From an uncultured Eggerthellaceae bacterium (lineage in GTDB: Bacteria; Actinomycetota; Coriobacteriia; Coriobacteriales; Eggerthellaceae), in contig CAJOIP010000008.1 in the NCBI GenBank assembly GCA_905234785.1, forward strand, positions 1-53,197: a stretch of 53,197 bases of DNA. The letters run 5' to 3'. Each line of letters opens with the position of its first letter. The stretch's first letter is position 1. Position numbers and translations under genes: made by a program. The notes beneath the pieces are model-generated. The model did not search any database. It was given only the letters and a program-made list of their open reading frames with translations, and was not told the DNA's origin. Below, in pieces: positions 1 to 8,564 of this stretch.

Positions 1-1446
1 GCTTGCTTCTGGAAGAAGTCCTTCGAATCCTTCACCTGGAAGAACACGCCCATCGAGCAGTTCGTCTGGTCGTAACCCATCGAAGTGAGGATCGTGCCCT
101 TGGCGACGAACAGCTTCTCGCAGGTCGGATCGACGCGGCACATCGTGATCGTCTGGCCGCGATCGGCCTCGAACTGGTAGCGGAACGTGGCGCCGAAGCC
201 GGAGCGAGCGAACTCGCGAATGGCGTAGGGACGGTAATCCTCGTCAAACGACTCCCAGCGGCGGTTCGGCACGGAGTGGAAGGTCAGCACGACGTTCTCG
301 GCGTCGGCCAGCTCTTCGGTCTTCGCATCCACGTGCTCGGGCGTGAAGAACAGCGCCTTGGGCAACGGAGCGCGCACGCCGTTGCGGATGGGGCTCGTGA
401 AGCAGTTGCCCATGTAGGACGGACGACGGCCGATGGCCTGCAGCATGAGCTTCGAGATGACGGCGCCCAAGTCGTACTCGCAAGCAGACGGGATGCCCTG
501 CTCGTTGTTCAGCGAGTGGTTCAGGCACATCGTGAACTGCTTCTGGTTCAGGCGGCGCGTCGCGCACAGGTCGGGGCACGGGGCGGTGAAGCAGTTGCAC
601 TCGTAGTAGTCGAGGAACTTCTGGATGCCCCAGTGGGCCTCGACGGACTTCTTCACCATCTCGCGGGTCATCTGGCATTCGTCGGCGCCGTCGATGATCT
701 CGTCGGTCAGCTTGTCAATGCCCTTCGCGTCCTCGTCGTCGAAATTCAAGCCCTTGCGGCCCGGCGTGCAGTGGTTTTCCATCGGGTCGTCGTAGCTAAT
801 CTGGTCGAGCAGCTCGTGGGCCGACACGAAGCGCAGGCGCGTGCCGAACTTGGCCGTGATCTTGGTCGATGATCGAGTCGGGAGCGCTCACGGAAACGGC
901 GCTCGTCATGCGCGTCGCTGCCAAAATCTTGGAGTCTTTCAGCACCTTGCGAGCGCGCAGCACGGTCATATACTCGGTGGCGTCGGCCCAATCCTCGAAC
1001 GAGTAGAACTCGAGGCCGCGCGACAGGAACTCGGCAGACGTGATGGCAGCGGCACAGCACGCCTGCGTGATGGCGCAGGGCTTGCCGGTGCGCATGGCGA
1101 ACTCGAGCGCCAGGTCGTACGGGCGGCTGGCATAGCCGATGTAGTACAGGTCAACGTCTTCGCTGCCTTCGGCCAACGTGTCGAGCATCTCGTCTTTGGT
1201 CAGGAACTGCTCGTCGCGCTCGACCTTCACCGGCTCAAGCAGGTTCACCACATCGGCGGGCATGGCGGCCTGCAGCTGGGCGTACCAACCCTTGAACTTC
1301 TCGGCGGCCATGTGCAGGTCGAATTCCTTCTCCAGCTGCATGCCCTCGCCGAAGCGGCAGGGACCCTCGAACACGTACTCGTGGTACAGGGTCAGGAACA
1401 TCGGCTTCACGTTCAGGCGGATGTCTTCGTGTTTCTTGATTGCCAT
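1..1446 (-). pseudogene. L-fucose/arabinose isomerase-like protein, frameshifted and cut by the window edge
   Basis: The first ~194 residues (ATG at 1446, AAAGGA ribosome site just upstream) and the following ~287 residues read as one protein only if a single-base shift is allowed near position 864, where an Asp-Ser-Ile-Ile-Asp stretch is followed by one extra C before Lys-Ile-Thr. The downstream frame stays open to the window start, so the C-terminus lies outside. A segment with Pro-Ser-Ala-Cys-Glu-Tyr-Asp followed by a Gly-Ala-Val-Ile-Ser run resembles the L-fucose isomerase-like superfamily, which interconverts aldoses and ketoses; substrate unknown. It lies downstream of, and on the same strand as, a PucR-type regulator. 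The shift may be a real mutation or an assembly error; both halves look otherwise intact. Confidence 0.6.
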
Positions 1447-1532
1447 TTCGATAATCCTTTCTTCGTCCTAGCCACGCAGTTCCGTTCTGCGTCGTTGAGC
1501 CAAAGAATAGGAGCGGCCGGGCGCCCAGTCAC

Positions 1533-1560
1533 TTTGCCGAAACAAGTCAATTTCGGCAAA
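1533..1560. promoter_or_regulatory. Perfect inverted repeat upstream of the isomerase-like gene
   Basis: Arms TTTGCCGAAA and TTTCGGCAAA are perfectly complementary around an 8-nt spacer. The repeat sits between the stop of the PucR-type regulator and the start of the isomerase-like gene, both on the minus strand. No T-run follows, so an operator is slightly favoured over a terminator. Confidence 0.45.
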
Positions 1561-1564
1561 TTTG

Positions 1565-3160
1565 TTATGCCGATTGCACAATCGCCGCTTCGCGGATGCG
1601 GTACGCCAAGAGGAAATCGAAGCGCAACGCGGGGTCGCTCGTATCGATGCCGTACTGGTCCTCTATCTTGTCGATGCGGTACTTCACGTTGTTGCGGTGC
1701 ATGTGCAGCCGTTCCGCGACGACCAAGGCGCGGCGCTCGCACATGAGGTACTCGTACAGGAAGGTGTAGTTGTCGGTTTTCGAAATCTCATCCTGCCGCT
1801 TGATCGAGTCGAGCACGTATCCTGCATAGGTCCATCCTACAAGCTCGATGCCCTCATGCTCGGTGGCCTCTACCATATAGTCGACGATGCACGAATCGAA
1901 CGAAACGATGCGGGTCCAGTTATGCTGAATGCTCAGACCCTCCTTTTTGAGCAGACGCCTCCAGCCGGCACGGCAGGCGACGGTTGCCTGCCGAAACGCC
2001 ATGGGTGCCACGCTCAGCTTCGTGAACTTCGAGCTGCGTCCGCAGATAAGGTCGTAGCGGCCCATCATCTCGTCGAGGCGTGCCGAAAGCGACGTGTGCC
2101 CCAGCGGGCACGAGTTCGCAGCGCAATGCAAGGCGCAACGGTCGCTGTGACAGTTGAAGCACAGCACCACCACCGCGTCATCGACAAGGGCCGTCTTGGC
2201 CGGCGCCACCAACCGCGACACATCGGAAAGCAAACGCGACTTGGGCACCGCCCCTTCGGGTTCGCGAATGTAAAACAGGCAGAACCGCGCGTCGAAGGGA
2301 ATGCCGGCTATCTTCCCGCGTTCTCGGATGGCCTGCTCGTCACCCGCCCTGTTCAGGAAAAGGTCCTTCAGGAACGTGTCGACCGCGTTACCCGAAGGCT
2401 TGTCATCGGGATAATCGCGCAAGGCGTAGAACTCCACGCGTTCCACGAACATGCTGTACACATCAAGCAAGTAGTCATCGGGTTCGGCCACGTTGCACAT
2501 CATGATGACGATCATCGAGAACGACGATTTCGTCTTGAACGACCAGACAACCGTTACGTACTTGCAGATTTCGTGCGACTCGTTGATGATGAAGCCGCTT
2601 TTCTCGGCCCAGGGCTTGAACCGCTTGTGCAATTTGAACTTGGCGATGTTCTCCTCGGTGTGATAACCGTGCGTGATGAGCTCGACGGTAATGGGGTCGT
2701 CGCAGGGAACGTCCTTGGTGTACGCGAGCAGCTTCAGCGCGGGGTCGACGATGACCACGTTGTTGCGCAGGAACGGCGTGCTCACGTCCATGAGCTCTTG
2801 CAGGCCGCCGCCTTCGACGCGAACGGCGTTCATGGCGCGTTCCCAATCGCCAAACCGGTACGCCACGTCGAGCAGCGCGTTGAACACGACGAGGATCGAC
2901 TCATCGTGCAGCACCGATAGAACCGCCCGCTCATCGGGAGCCGCATCGGTAGCGCTCACGTAAACGGCGCTGCGCCCCTGGCCCACGGCCTTGCCCACGT
3001 CGGCGCGCGTGCCGCACAGGTACAGCACTTCGGGCCCCGCCAGCGGGGCGTTCTCGATATACAGCCTGAAGTCGGAGAACGCGGGGTTGTCCTGGCACGT
3101 GCGCACGACACGCCCGAACGGACGCAGCTCGTGCTCGATGATGTTCAGCGTCAGCTGCAT
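1565..3160 (-). CDS. PucR-type transcriptional regulator with a conserved five-cysteine motif
   Basis: A 531-aa cytoplasmic regulator. The last ~60 residues form a PucR C-terminal helix-turn-helix (HTH_30), with Leu-His-Met-His-Arg-Asn-Asn-Val-Lys-Tyr-Arg-Ile. The N-terminal ~260 residues look like a ligand-sensing region of the kind found in large Eggerthellaceae regulators. A Cys cluster at residues 334, 337, 342, 346 and 351 (C-x2-C-x4-C-x3-C-x4-C) is conserved in the paralogue at 36145-37737. The start is set at ATG 3160 because AGGAGAAGGG lies just upstream and the paralogue aligns from this point. It is divergent from the MFS gene at 3563 and upstream of the isomerase-like gene, so it probably controls one or both. 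Confidence 0.85.
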   Translation of the reverse strand: MQLTLNIIEHELRPFGRVVRTCQDNPAFSDFRLYIENAPLAGPEVLYLCGTRADVGKAVGQGRSAVYVSATDAAPDERAVLSVLHDESILVVFNALLDVAYRFGDWERAMNAVRVEGGGLQELMDVSTPFLRNNVVIVDPALKLLAYTKDVPCDDPITVELITHGYHTEENIAKFKLHKRFKPWAEKSGFIINESHEICKYVTVVWSFKTKSSFSMIVIMMCNVAEPDDYLLDVYSMFVERVEFYALRDYPDDKPSGNAVDTFLKDLFLNRAGDEQAIRERGKIAGIPFDARFCLFYIREPEGAVPKSRLLSDVSRLVAPAKTALVDDAVVVLCFNCHSDRCALHCAANSCPLGHTSLSARLDEMMGRYDLICGRSSKFTKLSVAPMAFRQATVACRAGWRRLLKKEGLSIQHNWTRIVSFDSCIVDYMVEATEHEGIELVGWTYAGYVLDSIKRQDEISKTDNYTFLYEYLMCERRALVVAERLHMHRNNVKYRIDKIEDQYGIDTSDPALRFDFLLAYRIREAAIVQSA

Positions 3161-3562
3161 GACGGTCCCCTTCTCCTCTTGCAAAGTGCACAATAACCCG
3201 TTTCATTATCGTGGCCTGCCCGTGCTGCCACGCTATGCCATCCGCACAGAGTCTTTCGGATTCGATTGTGCCGTCTGCATAATCGTAAGCATACTACCCT
3301 GGTTAACCTGTTGTGCGCTATCGACAAATACTGTGCCATCGGCACAACAACCATCGAAATTCCCTGTCGGCGTGCAAATTGAGATGCCGGCGACGATGGC
3401 CAATCATATCAGCGTACAGGTAACCCAGTTGTAGGCGATGAAGGCGAAGGATCGCCGACAACTGCGCTTACCTGCTGCATGGCGCGCCGCAATGGCGAGT
3501 TTAGGGGATCGCCTGCGGCGACCATGCAAGAAAGATACGTCTCGACATGGAAAGGGGAAAGT
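3161..3562. promoter_or_regulatory. 402-bp divergent intergenic region with TTGTGC/GCACA sites
   Basis: No gene is seen here. The region separates the PucR-type regulator from the transporter. It holds an inverted repeat TGTGCC-ATC-GGCACA at 3332-3346, a weaker TTGTGC...GCATAA pair at 3266-3282 and a further TTGTGC half-site at 3311. A related perfect palindrome, TTGTGC-CGA-GCACAA, lies beside the paralogous regulator at 36115, so these are candidate PucR-type operators. Confidence 0.4.
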
Positions 3563-5092
3563 ATGAGTGACGAGACAAAAGCCACGCAGGAACAAGCGCA
3601 AGCTGCCGTGGCACCAGTCACGAACAAGGCGGCCGATCCTGCCCTGCCCGCTGACTACAAGCCGTTATCGACGGGCTTGAAGTTCTTCTACGGCGTCGGC
3701 GACTTCGGGTTCAACATCATGAACTCGGTGGAGAACTACTACTTCGTGTTCTTCCTGACCAACTGCGCGATGCTCGACCCGGTCATGGCCGGCCTCGTGT
3801 CGACGATCGGCTCGGTCATCGACGCAATCGTCGGCTGGCTGTGGGGCGCCATCATCAACACGATCAAGCCGATGAAGTGGGGCCGCTACCGCTCCTGGCT
3901 GTTCATCATGCCCTGGGTCGTGCCCATCCTGTTCGCGCTCGACTACGTGAAGTTCTCCGACAACCCGGCCATCACCGCGGCGCTCATCACCGTCTTCTAC
4001 GTGGCGTCGCACTGCTGCTGGGACTTCCCGTACGTGGCCAACGTGTCGATGATCGCCGTCGTCGGCAAGACGCCCGAGGACCGCGCCCGCCTCGCCTCGA
4101 CGCGCGGCATGTGGTCCAACGCCTCCAAGATCCTGTTCGCCTACATCTTCCCGCCGGTCGCCATGCTCGGCGCCATGCTGCTGGGCAACCAGAACACCGA
4201 CCCGGCCGCGGCGCCCGCCAACTACGCCTTCGCCGCGCTCGTGTTCGGCTGCTGCTTCGCCGCCCTGTACAACGTGCACTTCGCGCTGACCAAGGGCTAC
4301 GAGAAGGAGTACACCAAGGAGGAGCTGGCCAACTGGAAGACCGCCAAGAAATCCGACAAGGACTCCAACTCCGCCGGCGACCTGGGACGCTCCATCGCCC
4401 AGAACCCCAACGTCATCTTCCTGATGCTCGGCGACGTCGCGAAGTGGATCTTCAACTTCGTCGTCGGCGGCACCGCCGTGTACTACTTCACCTACGTGGC
4501 CTTCGACCCGGCCATGCTGGCCAACTACATCTTCGCGACCAACGTCGCCTGCGTCATCGGCGCCTACCTCGGCGGCCCGGTCGCCAAGGCCCTGAAGGGC
4601 TCGAAGAACGCCGTCATCGCCGCGTTCATCGTCATGATCTGCATGCTGCTCGTGTCGCGCTTCATGTACACGCAGATGATGGTCGTCGTGGTCTGCATGT
4701 CCATCGCCCAGGCCGGCTACGGCCTGATCTACGCGGTCATCCCGGCCATGTACGGCGACTGCGTCGTGTACTCCGAGTGGAAGACCGGCAAGAACTCCGC
4801 CGGCTGGATCTCCGGCCTGCAGGTCCTGCCGCTGAAGATCGGCTTCTTCGCCCGCGGCGTGGTCATCCCGGCCATCCTGGGCGCGGCCGGCTTCGTCGCC
4901 GGCATGACGGCCGACCAGTCGACGCCCGCCCTGCAGGAGGGCATCGTCAACGGCTGGTTCGTGCTGCCCGCCATCCTGTGCGTCATCTCGATGCTGATCC
5001 TGCTGTTCGGCTACCGCATCAACAACGCCGTCCTGGCCAAGTGCCAGAAGGAAATCGCCGAGCGTCAGGCAAACGAGCAAGACGCCGAATAG
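3563..5092 (+). CDS. MFS transporter, GPH (MelB-like) family
   Basis: A 509-aa multi-pass inner-membrane protein with about 12 hydrophobic segments. It begins with a Tyr-Gly-Val-Gly-Asp-Phe-Gly segment typical of glycoside-pentoside-hexuronide:cation symporters. These proteins usually import sugars or related small molecules with H+ or Na+; the substrate here is unknown. ATG 3563 is chosen because of the GGGGAAAG ribosome site; an upstream in-frame start at 3479 has no such support. It is closely similar over its length to the partial transporter at 51755-53197. Downstream on the same strand are the 185-aa membrane protein and a UroD-like remnant. Confidence 0.88.
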   Translation: MSDETKATQEQAQAAVAPVTNKAADPALPADYKPLSTGLKFFYGVGDFGFNIMNSVENYYFVFFLTNCAMLDPVMAGLVSTIGSVIDAIVGWLWGAIINTIKPMKWGRYRSWLFIMPWVVPILFALDYVKFSDNPAITAALITVFYVASHCCWDFPYVANVSMIAVVGKTPEDRARLASTRGMWSNASKILFAYIFPPVAMLGAMLLGNQNTDPAAAPANYAFAALVFGCCFAALYNVHFALTKGYEKEYTKEELANWKTAKKSDKDSNSAGDLGRSIAQNPNVIFLMLGDVAKWIFNFVVGGTAVYYFTYVAFDPAMLANYIFATNVACVIGAYLGGPVAKALKGSKNAVIAAFIVMICMLLVSRFMYTQMMVVVVCMSIAQAGYGLIYAVIPAMYGDCVVYSEWKTGKNSAGWISGLQVLPLKIGFFARGVVIPAILGAAGFVAGMTADQSTPALQEGIVNGWFVLPAILCVISMLILLFGYRINNAVLAKCQKEIAERQANEQDAE

Positions 5093-5125
5093 GGCCCGAT
5101 AAGCGTCTAATCGCCATCTAGCCGA

Positions 5126-5159
5126 AGCGGTGCGCGGCTCTGACGGGCTGCGCACCGCT
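5126..5159 (+). terminator. Stem-loop after the MFS gene
   Basis: Perfect 10-bp arms AGCGGTGCGC and GCGCACCGCT lie 34 bp after the transporter stop. No strong T-run follows. Confidence 0.55.
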
Positions 5160-5239
5160 GCCAATGCGCATGGTATAGTCTTGGAGCTGAATTCAACGCC
5201 GCTCAATCCGAGACGCTGTACAAGATAGGAGGTACGCAC

Positions 5240-5797
5240 ATGGCGGGAATAGCCCAAGCTTTTGCCGAGGCGCGCGCTAACCGGCAAAAGCGCTCTCCGC
5301 TTCAGGTCGGCCTTTCCACGGGCGCCCTGATCGTGGCAATCGTCATCTGCGTTCTGCTAATCAGGACCTTCCAACCGGACCAAATACTGATCCTGCTGTT
5401 CCCAATCCTGATCGTCGGCATCCTCATCACCATTCACACGGTCAGGAACAACTCAAGGAACAAGGCAGACGTAACCGACGAACACGAAACGTGCATGCCC
5501 ATCCTCGACCGCTACAACGAGAAGCGCGACATCAAGCGTTTGATGCGCGACTACGATGCGTGGTGGGAAGGCGAGCACAGCAACTACACCCGCATGCATT
5601 TCGCCGAGAAGATCGTCGGCATCCTCCAGGACAACAAGAGGTACGAGAAGGCGATCAAGGTGCTCGACCAAGTCGCCGGGCTCTCCCTGAAAGGGCGCGA
5701 TCATTACGACTTCGACAACTACCTCAAGAAGACCTACCCCGCTCTGCAAGAAGAGCTTGCGAAACAGCGCAAGGCGCAAAGCAGACGCGACTCGTAG
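5240..5797 (+). CDS. 185-aa membrane protein, paralogue of the gene at 51046-51600
   Basis: No named family is recognised. Two adjacent hydrophobic segments at about residues 30-46 and 48-65 are followed by a soluble, charged helical tail with Asp-Glu-His-Glu-Thr-Cys near residue 80 and a weakly TPR-like stretch around residues 120-165. TAGGAGG lies upstream of the ATG, and a TATAGT box is at about 5172. By eye it is roughly three-quarters identical to the 184-aa protein at the right end, where the gene also sits between the MFS and UroD-like genes. The conserved context suggests a job linked to that transporter or methyltransferase; that link is inference. Confidence 0.8.
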   Translation: MAGIAQAFAEARANRQKRSPLQVGLSTGALIVAIVICVLLIRTFQPDQILILLFPILIVGILITIHTVRNNSRNKADVTDEHETCMPILDRYNEKRDIKRLMRDYDAWWEGEHSNYTRMHFAEKIVGILQDNKRYEKAIKVLDQVAGLSLKGRDHYDFDNYLKKTYPALQEELAKQRKAQSRRDS

Positions 5798-5866
5798 CTC
5801 CACCGGGGCGCCAGCATGCGAATAGGTTGCGTCGAGCGCCCCTTGCGCGGGGTGCAAAAGCATTTT

Positions 5867-5985
5867 ACTTCATCCCGAACCTGTCCCAGGGCCTGCCCAT
5901 CTCCTCGTTCCCAGGCGTGTACGACACCACGCAGGAGGAGATCGATAAATACTCCGAGATTTATTGGGCCGAGCACAACCTGTAA
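5867..5985 (+). pseudogene. 3' remnant of a UroD-like gene
   Basis: About 39 codons match the C-terminus of the intact UroD-like protein at 49787-50809 with only three or so changes, ending in Ala-Glu-His-Asn-Leu and TAA. No start or upstream portion is present, so about 300 N-terminal codons have been lost. Homology with the right copy starts abruptly near 5867, marking a deletion junction after the 185-aa gene. Confidence 0.85.
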
Positions 5986-6062
5986 GAGCGTCTAGGAACA
6001 AGAACCAATCCCTCCCAACATGTTCCTAGCGTATGAGCCGCCTGGTCAATGACGGGCGGCTC
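5983..6062 (+). repeat. Left copy of the duplicated UroD 3' flank, with stem-loops
   Basis: From the stop codon to about 6047 the sequence is identical, base for base, to the reverse complement of 49725-49789. It contains an inverted repeat CTAGGAACA...TGTTCCTAG (5992-6029) and then a terminator-like hairpin GAGCCGCC...GGCGGCTC (6035-6062). Confidence 0.75.
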
Positions 6063-6154
6063 CCCATCGTCGCAGAACGGCACGCCGAACAGTGCTTGCG
6101 GCTCGCCGCCTGCCGACAGCGCGCCGGCCGCGTGCGTCACATCGAAAACCCTGA

Positions 6155-6185
6155 TAGCCTAACGGGGATACTCCCCTTTGGGCTA
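6155..6185. repeat. ATACT-loop hairpin repeat, copy 1
   Basis: Arms TAGCCTAACGGGG and CCCCTTTGGGCTA flank the loop ATACT. The same GGGR-ATACT-CCCC core occurs at 23322 and, on the other strand, at 45928; an arm-related hairpin without this loop is at 24544. This copy ends at the putative -10 box of the HD-GYP gene. Confidence 0.6.
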
Positions 6186-6196
6186 CACTATTGGGC

Positions 6197-7888
6197 ATGG
6201 TTGCGCTGTATTACGACATAATGCTTGCGATATCGCTCGTGGCGATGATCGTGTACCTGTTCGCGTACCACAAGCATTTCGACGTGCACATCACGCTGCT
6301 GTTCGTGCTCGTGCCCATATCGAACTTGGGAAACGTGCTGCTGGCGTATGCCCCCACGCTGGAGGCGGCGCTCGTCGCCAACAAGGTCGTCTACATCGGC
6401 GCATGCTACCTGCAGCTGATCCTGATGCTTGCCGTGTTCAGCCTCTGCCAGATAAAGCTGAACCGCTGGGTTCGCACGGGGCTCGTGATTCTCAGCACGG
6501 TCGTGTACCTGGCGGCGCTGACCATGGGCCAATCCGGCCTGTTCTACGAAAACGTCACGCTCGGGCACTCGGGCGGCGCGACCGTGTTGGCCAAGGAATA
6601 CGGCCCGATGCACACCGTGTTCATCGTCATGGTGCTGGCGTACTTCGCGCTGAGCATCGGCGCCATCGTGTTCAGCTATTTCAAGAAGAACCAGGTGTCG
6701 CGCACGACGATCTACCTGCTGTTCCTGACCGAGTTCGTAGCCTTTATCAGCTTTTTCGGGGGACGCTTCCTCGCCGCGGACGTCGAGCTGCTGCCCGCCG
6801 CGTACAACCTGGGGCTCATGCTGTACCTCGTCATCATCTACCGCATCAACCTGTACGACATCACCGACACGGCCATCGACTCGCTCGTGCAAACCGGCGA
6901 CACGGGCTTCGTGTCGTTCGACTTCGAGTTCAACTACCTCGGCAGCAACGCCACGGCCAAGGCCATCTTCCCTGAGCTGAACGACCTCACGGTCGACCGG
7001 CCGCTCGACGCGTCTAACCCCACGAACGCCAGGACGCTCGCGTGGCTGCAGACGTTCGAGCGGGACGAGGCTAATAACGAAGTGCGCCTCGAGCATGATG
7101 GGCGGATCTACCTCATCACCGTCACGCACCTGTACAACGGCAAGCGCAAGACGGGCTACCAGCTGTTCATCGCAGACGACACGGAGCGGCAGCGTTACAT
7201 CAAGTTGCTGAACTCGTACAACGCCGAGCTCGAAAGCGAAGTTGCGCAAAAGACCGCGCACATCGTGGAGATGCACGACAACCTAATCTTGAGCATGGCG
7301 ACCATGGTCGAGAGCCGAGACAACTCGACCGGCGGACACATCAGGCGCACGAGCGAGGGCGTGCGGCTGCTGATCGAGGAGATGCGCTCTGACGAGACGT
7401 GCGCGTTCACCGACAAGTTCTGCCACGACATCGTGAAGGCGGCGCCCATGCACGACCTGGGCAAGATCGCCGTCGACGACGCCATTCTGCGCAAGCCCGG
7501 GCGGTTCACACCCGAGGAGTTCGAGAAGATGAAGGCGCACGCCCCGGAGGGCGCGCGCATCGTGCATGAAATCCTGAAGGGCACCGACGATTTGGAGTTC
7601 CACCATATCGCCGAGAACGTCGCGCACTACCACCACGAGCGCTGGGACGGCTCGGGTTACCCGAAGGGGCTTGCCGGCGAGGAGATTCCCATCGAGGCGC
7701 GCATCATGGCGATCGCCGACGTGTACGATGCGCTCGTCAGCAAGCGCGTGTACAAGGAGAGCATGTCGTTTGCGCAGGCCGACTCCATCATCATGGACGG
7801 CATGGGCACGCAGTTCGACCCCGCGCTCGAGAAATACTACTTGCGCGCCAAGCCCAAACTCGAGCAGTACTACAGCACCATCGATTAA
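6197..7888 (+). CDS. 7TM-PAS-HD-GYP protein, likely cyclic-di-GMP phosphodiesterase
   Basis: A 563-aa protein. Residues ~1-225 hold seven or so membrane segments like the histidine-kinase 7TM input module, followed by a PAS-like stretch (~230-330) and a C-terminal HD-GYP domain. The HD signature Met-His-Asp-Leu-Gly-Lys-Ile and the Gly-Ser-Gly-Tyr-Pro-Lys-Gly motif are both present, so phosphodiesterase activity on cyclic di-GMP is expected at the membrane. No ribosome site precedes ATG 6197, but TACACT ends exactly 7 nt before it, which suggests a leaderless transcript. An in-frame TTG at 6191 is an alternative. It appears monocistronic. Confidence 0.88.
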   Translation: MVALYYDIMLAISLVAMIVYLFAYHKHFDVHITLLFVLVPISNLGNVLLAYAPTLEAALVANKVVYIGACYLQLILMLAVFSLCQIKLNRWVRTGLVILSTVVYLAALTMGQSGLFYENVTLGHSGGATVLAKEYGPMHTVFIVMVLAYFALSIGAIVFSYFKKNQVSRTTIYLLFLTEFVAFISFFGGRFLAADVELLPAAYNLGLMLYLVIIYRINLYDITDTAIDSLVQTGDTGFVSFDFEFNYLGSNATAKAIFPELNDLTVDRPLDASNPTNARTLAWLQTFERDEANNEVRLEHDGRIYLITVTHLYNGKRKTGYQLFIADDTERQRYIKLLNSYNAELESEVAQKTAHIVEMHDNLILSMATMVESRDNSTGGHIRRTSEGVRLLIEEMRSDETCAFTDKFCHDIVKAAPMHDLGKIAVDDAILRKPGRFTPEEFEKMKAHAPEGARIVHEILKGTDDLEFHHIAENVAHYHHERWDGSGYPKGLAGEEIPIEARIMAIADVYDALVSKRVYKESMSFAQADSIIMDGMGTQFDPALEKYYLRAKPKLEQYYSTID

Positions 7889-8271
7889 CGCGCCCCTGCA
7901 CGCTCGGCGTCTCATTGTCAAACACGCATTGCCACGAAAACATGGCATGATTACGATTTCGGACGCCAATCTGGCAATGTTCCGAGGATATGTATATCGG
8001 TTTCGGTATTGTGGCGCACATTTCCCACAATAAGTGGCTTTTGTACCATGGCAAGCGACTTCAACCGTACATTTACCCCGCAGAATGCCGTTTGCGCCTC
8101 AGATTCCCAAGTTCAATATGCATAACCCCCATTTCATGGCGCTTGGGCGTTTCGTGGAAAACGGTGACGAGCGTGGACATCTTGAGCTGGGGCTTCTATA
8201 CCGTGATGCGGCGCTAGTGGGGGAAGGCCCCATGCGCCTGCGCGAGGCGAGCGAGAAACGAGGTGCGGAAC
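7889..8271. other. Intergenic stretch without a convincing gene
   Basis: Between the HD-GYP gene and the SWEET-like gene I see only short overlapping open frames without good starts. An imperfect inverted repeat, ATTGTGG...CCACAAT near 8009-8033, could be an operator or a weak stem. Confidence 0.4.
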
Positions 8272-8559
8272 ATGGCTGCTGCGGTGCTTGAGGCGATAAT
8301 GCTGGTTTGCTTTGGACTTTCGTGGCCGATTAACGCCATGAAGGCCTGGAAGTCGGGCACGGCAGTCGGCACGTCTTGGATGTTCCTCGGCCTCATCACG
8401 CTCGGCTATGTGGCGGGCATCGCCGCGAAGTTCGCCGGCGGCGGCGTGAACTGGGTGCTCGCCGTGTATTTCATCAACCTCGCCGCGCTCGTGGCGAACT
8501 GGCTCATCTATGCGCGCAACCGGAGGCTCGACGCCCAGCGCAGGAAAGCCCGGGCATAG
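8272..8559 (+). CDS. Small SemiSWEET/PQ-loop-like membrane protein
   Basis: A 95-aa protein with three hydrophobic segments (about residues 5-22, 34-52 and 60-80) and a Ser-Trp-Pro-Ile motif in the first helix, as in bacterial SemiSWEET-like small PQ-loop proteins that dimerise to move sugars or other small solutes. The family match is from pattern only and the substrate is unknown. ATG 8272 is preferred over the GTG at 8263 because GAGGTG then has good spacing. It converges with the binding-protein gene with a 5-nt gap. Confidence 0.65.
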   Translation: MAAAVLEAIMLVCFGLSWPINAMKAWKSGTAVGTSWMFLGLITLGYVAGIAAKFAGGGVNWVLAVYFINLAALVANWLIYARNRRLDAQRRKARA

Positions 8560-8564
8560 CGGCG

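Noticed and set aside
3665..5287. A 540-codon minus-strand frame opposite the MFS gene
   Set aside because: Its composition is rich in Asp, Glu, His, Val and Arg without structure, typical of antisense to GC-rich membrane-protein codons.
8034..8291. An 85-codon frame between the HD-GYP and SWEET-like genes
   Set aside because: No ribosome site, no recognisable protein pattern, and overlap with the start of the better-supported gene.
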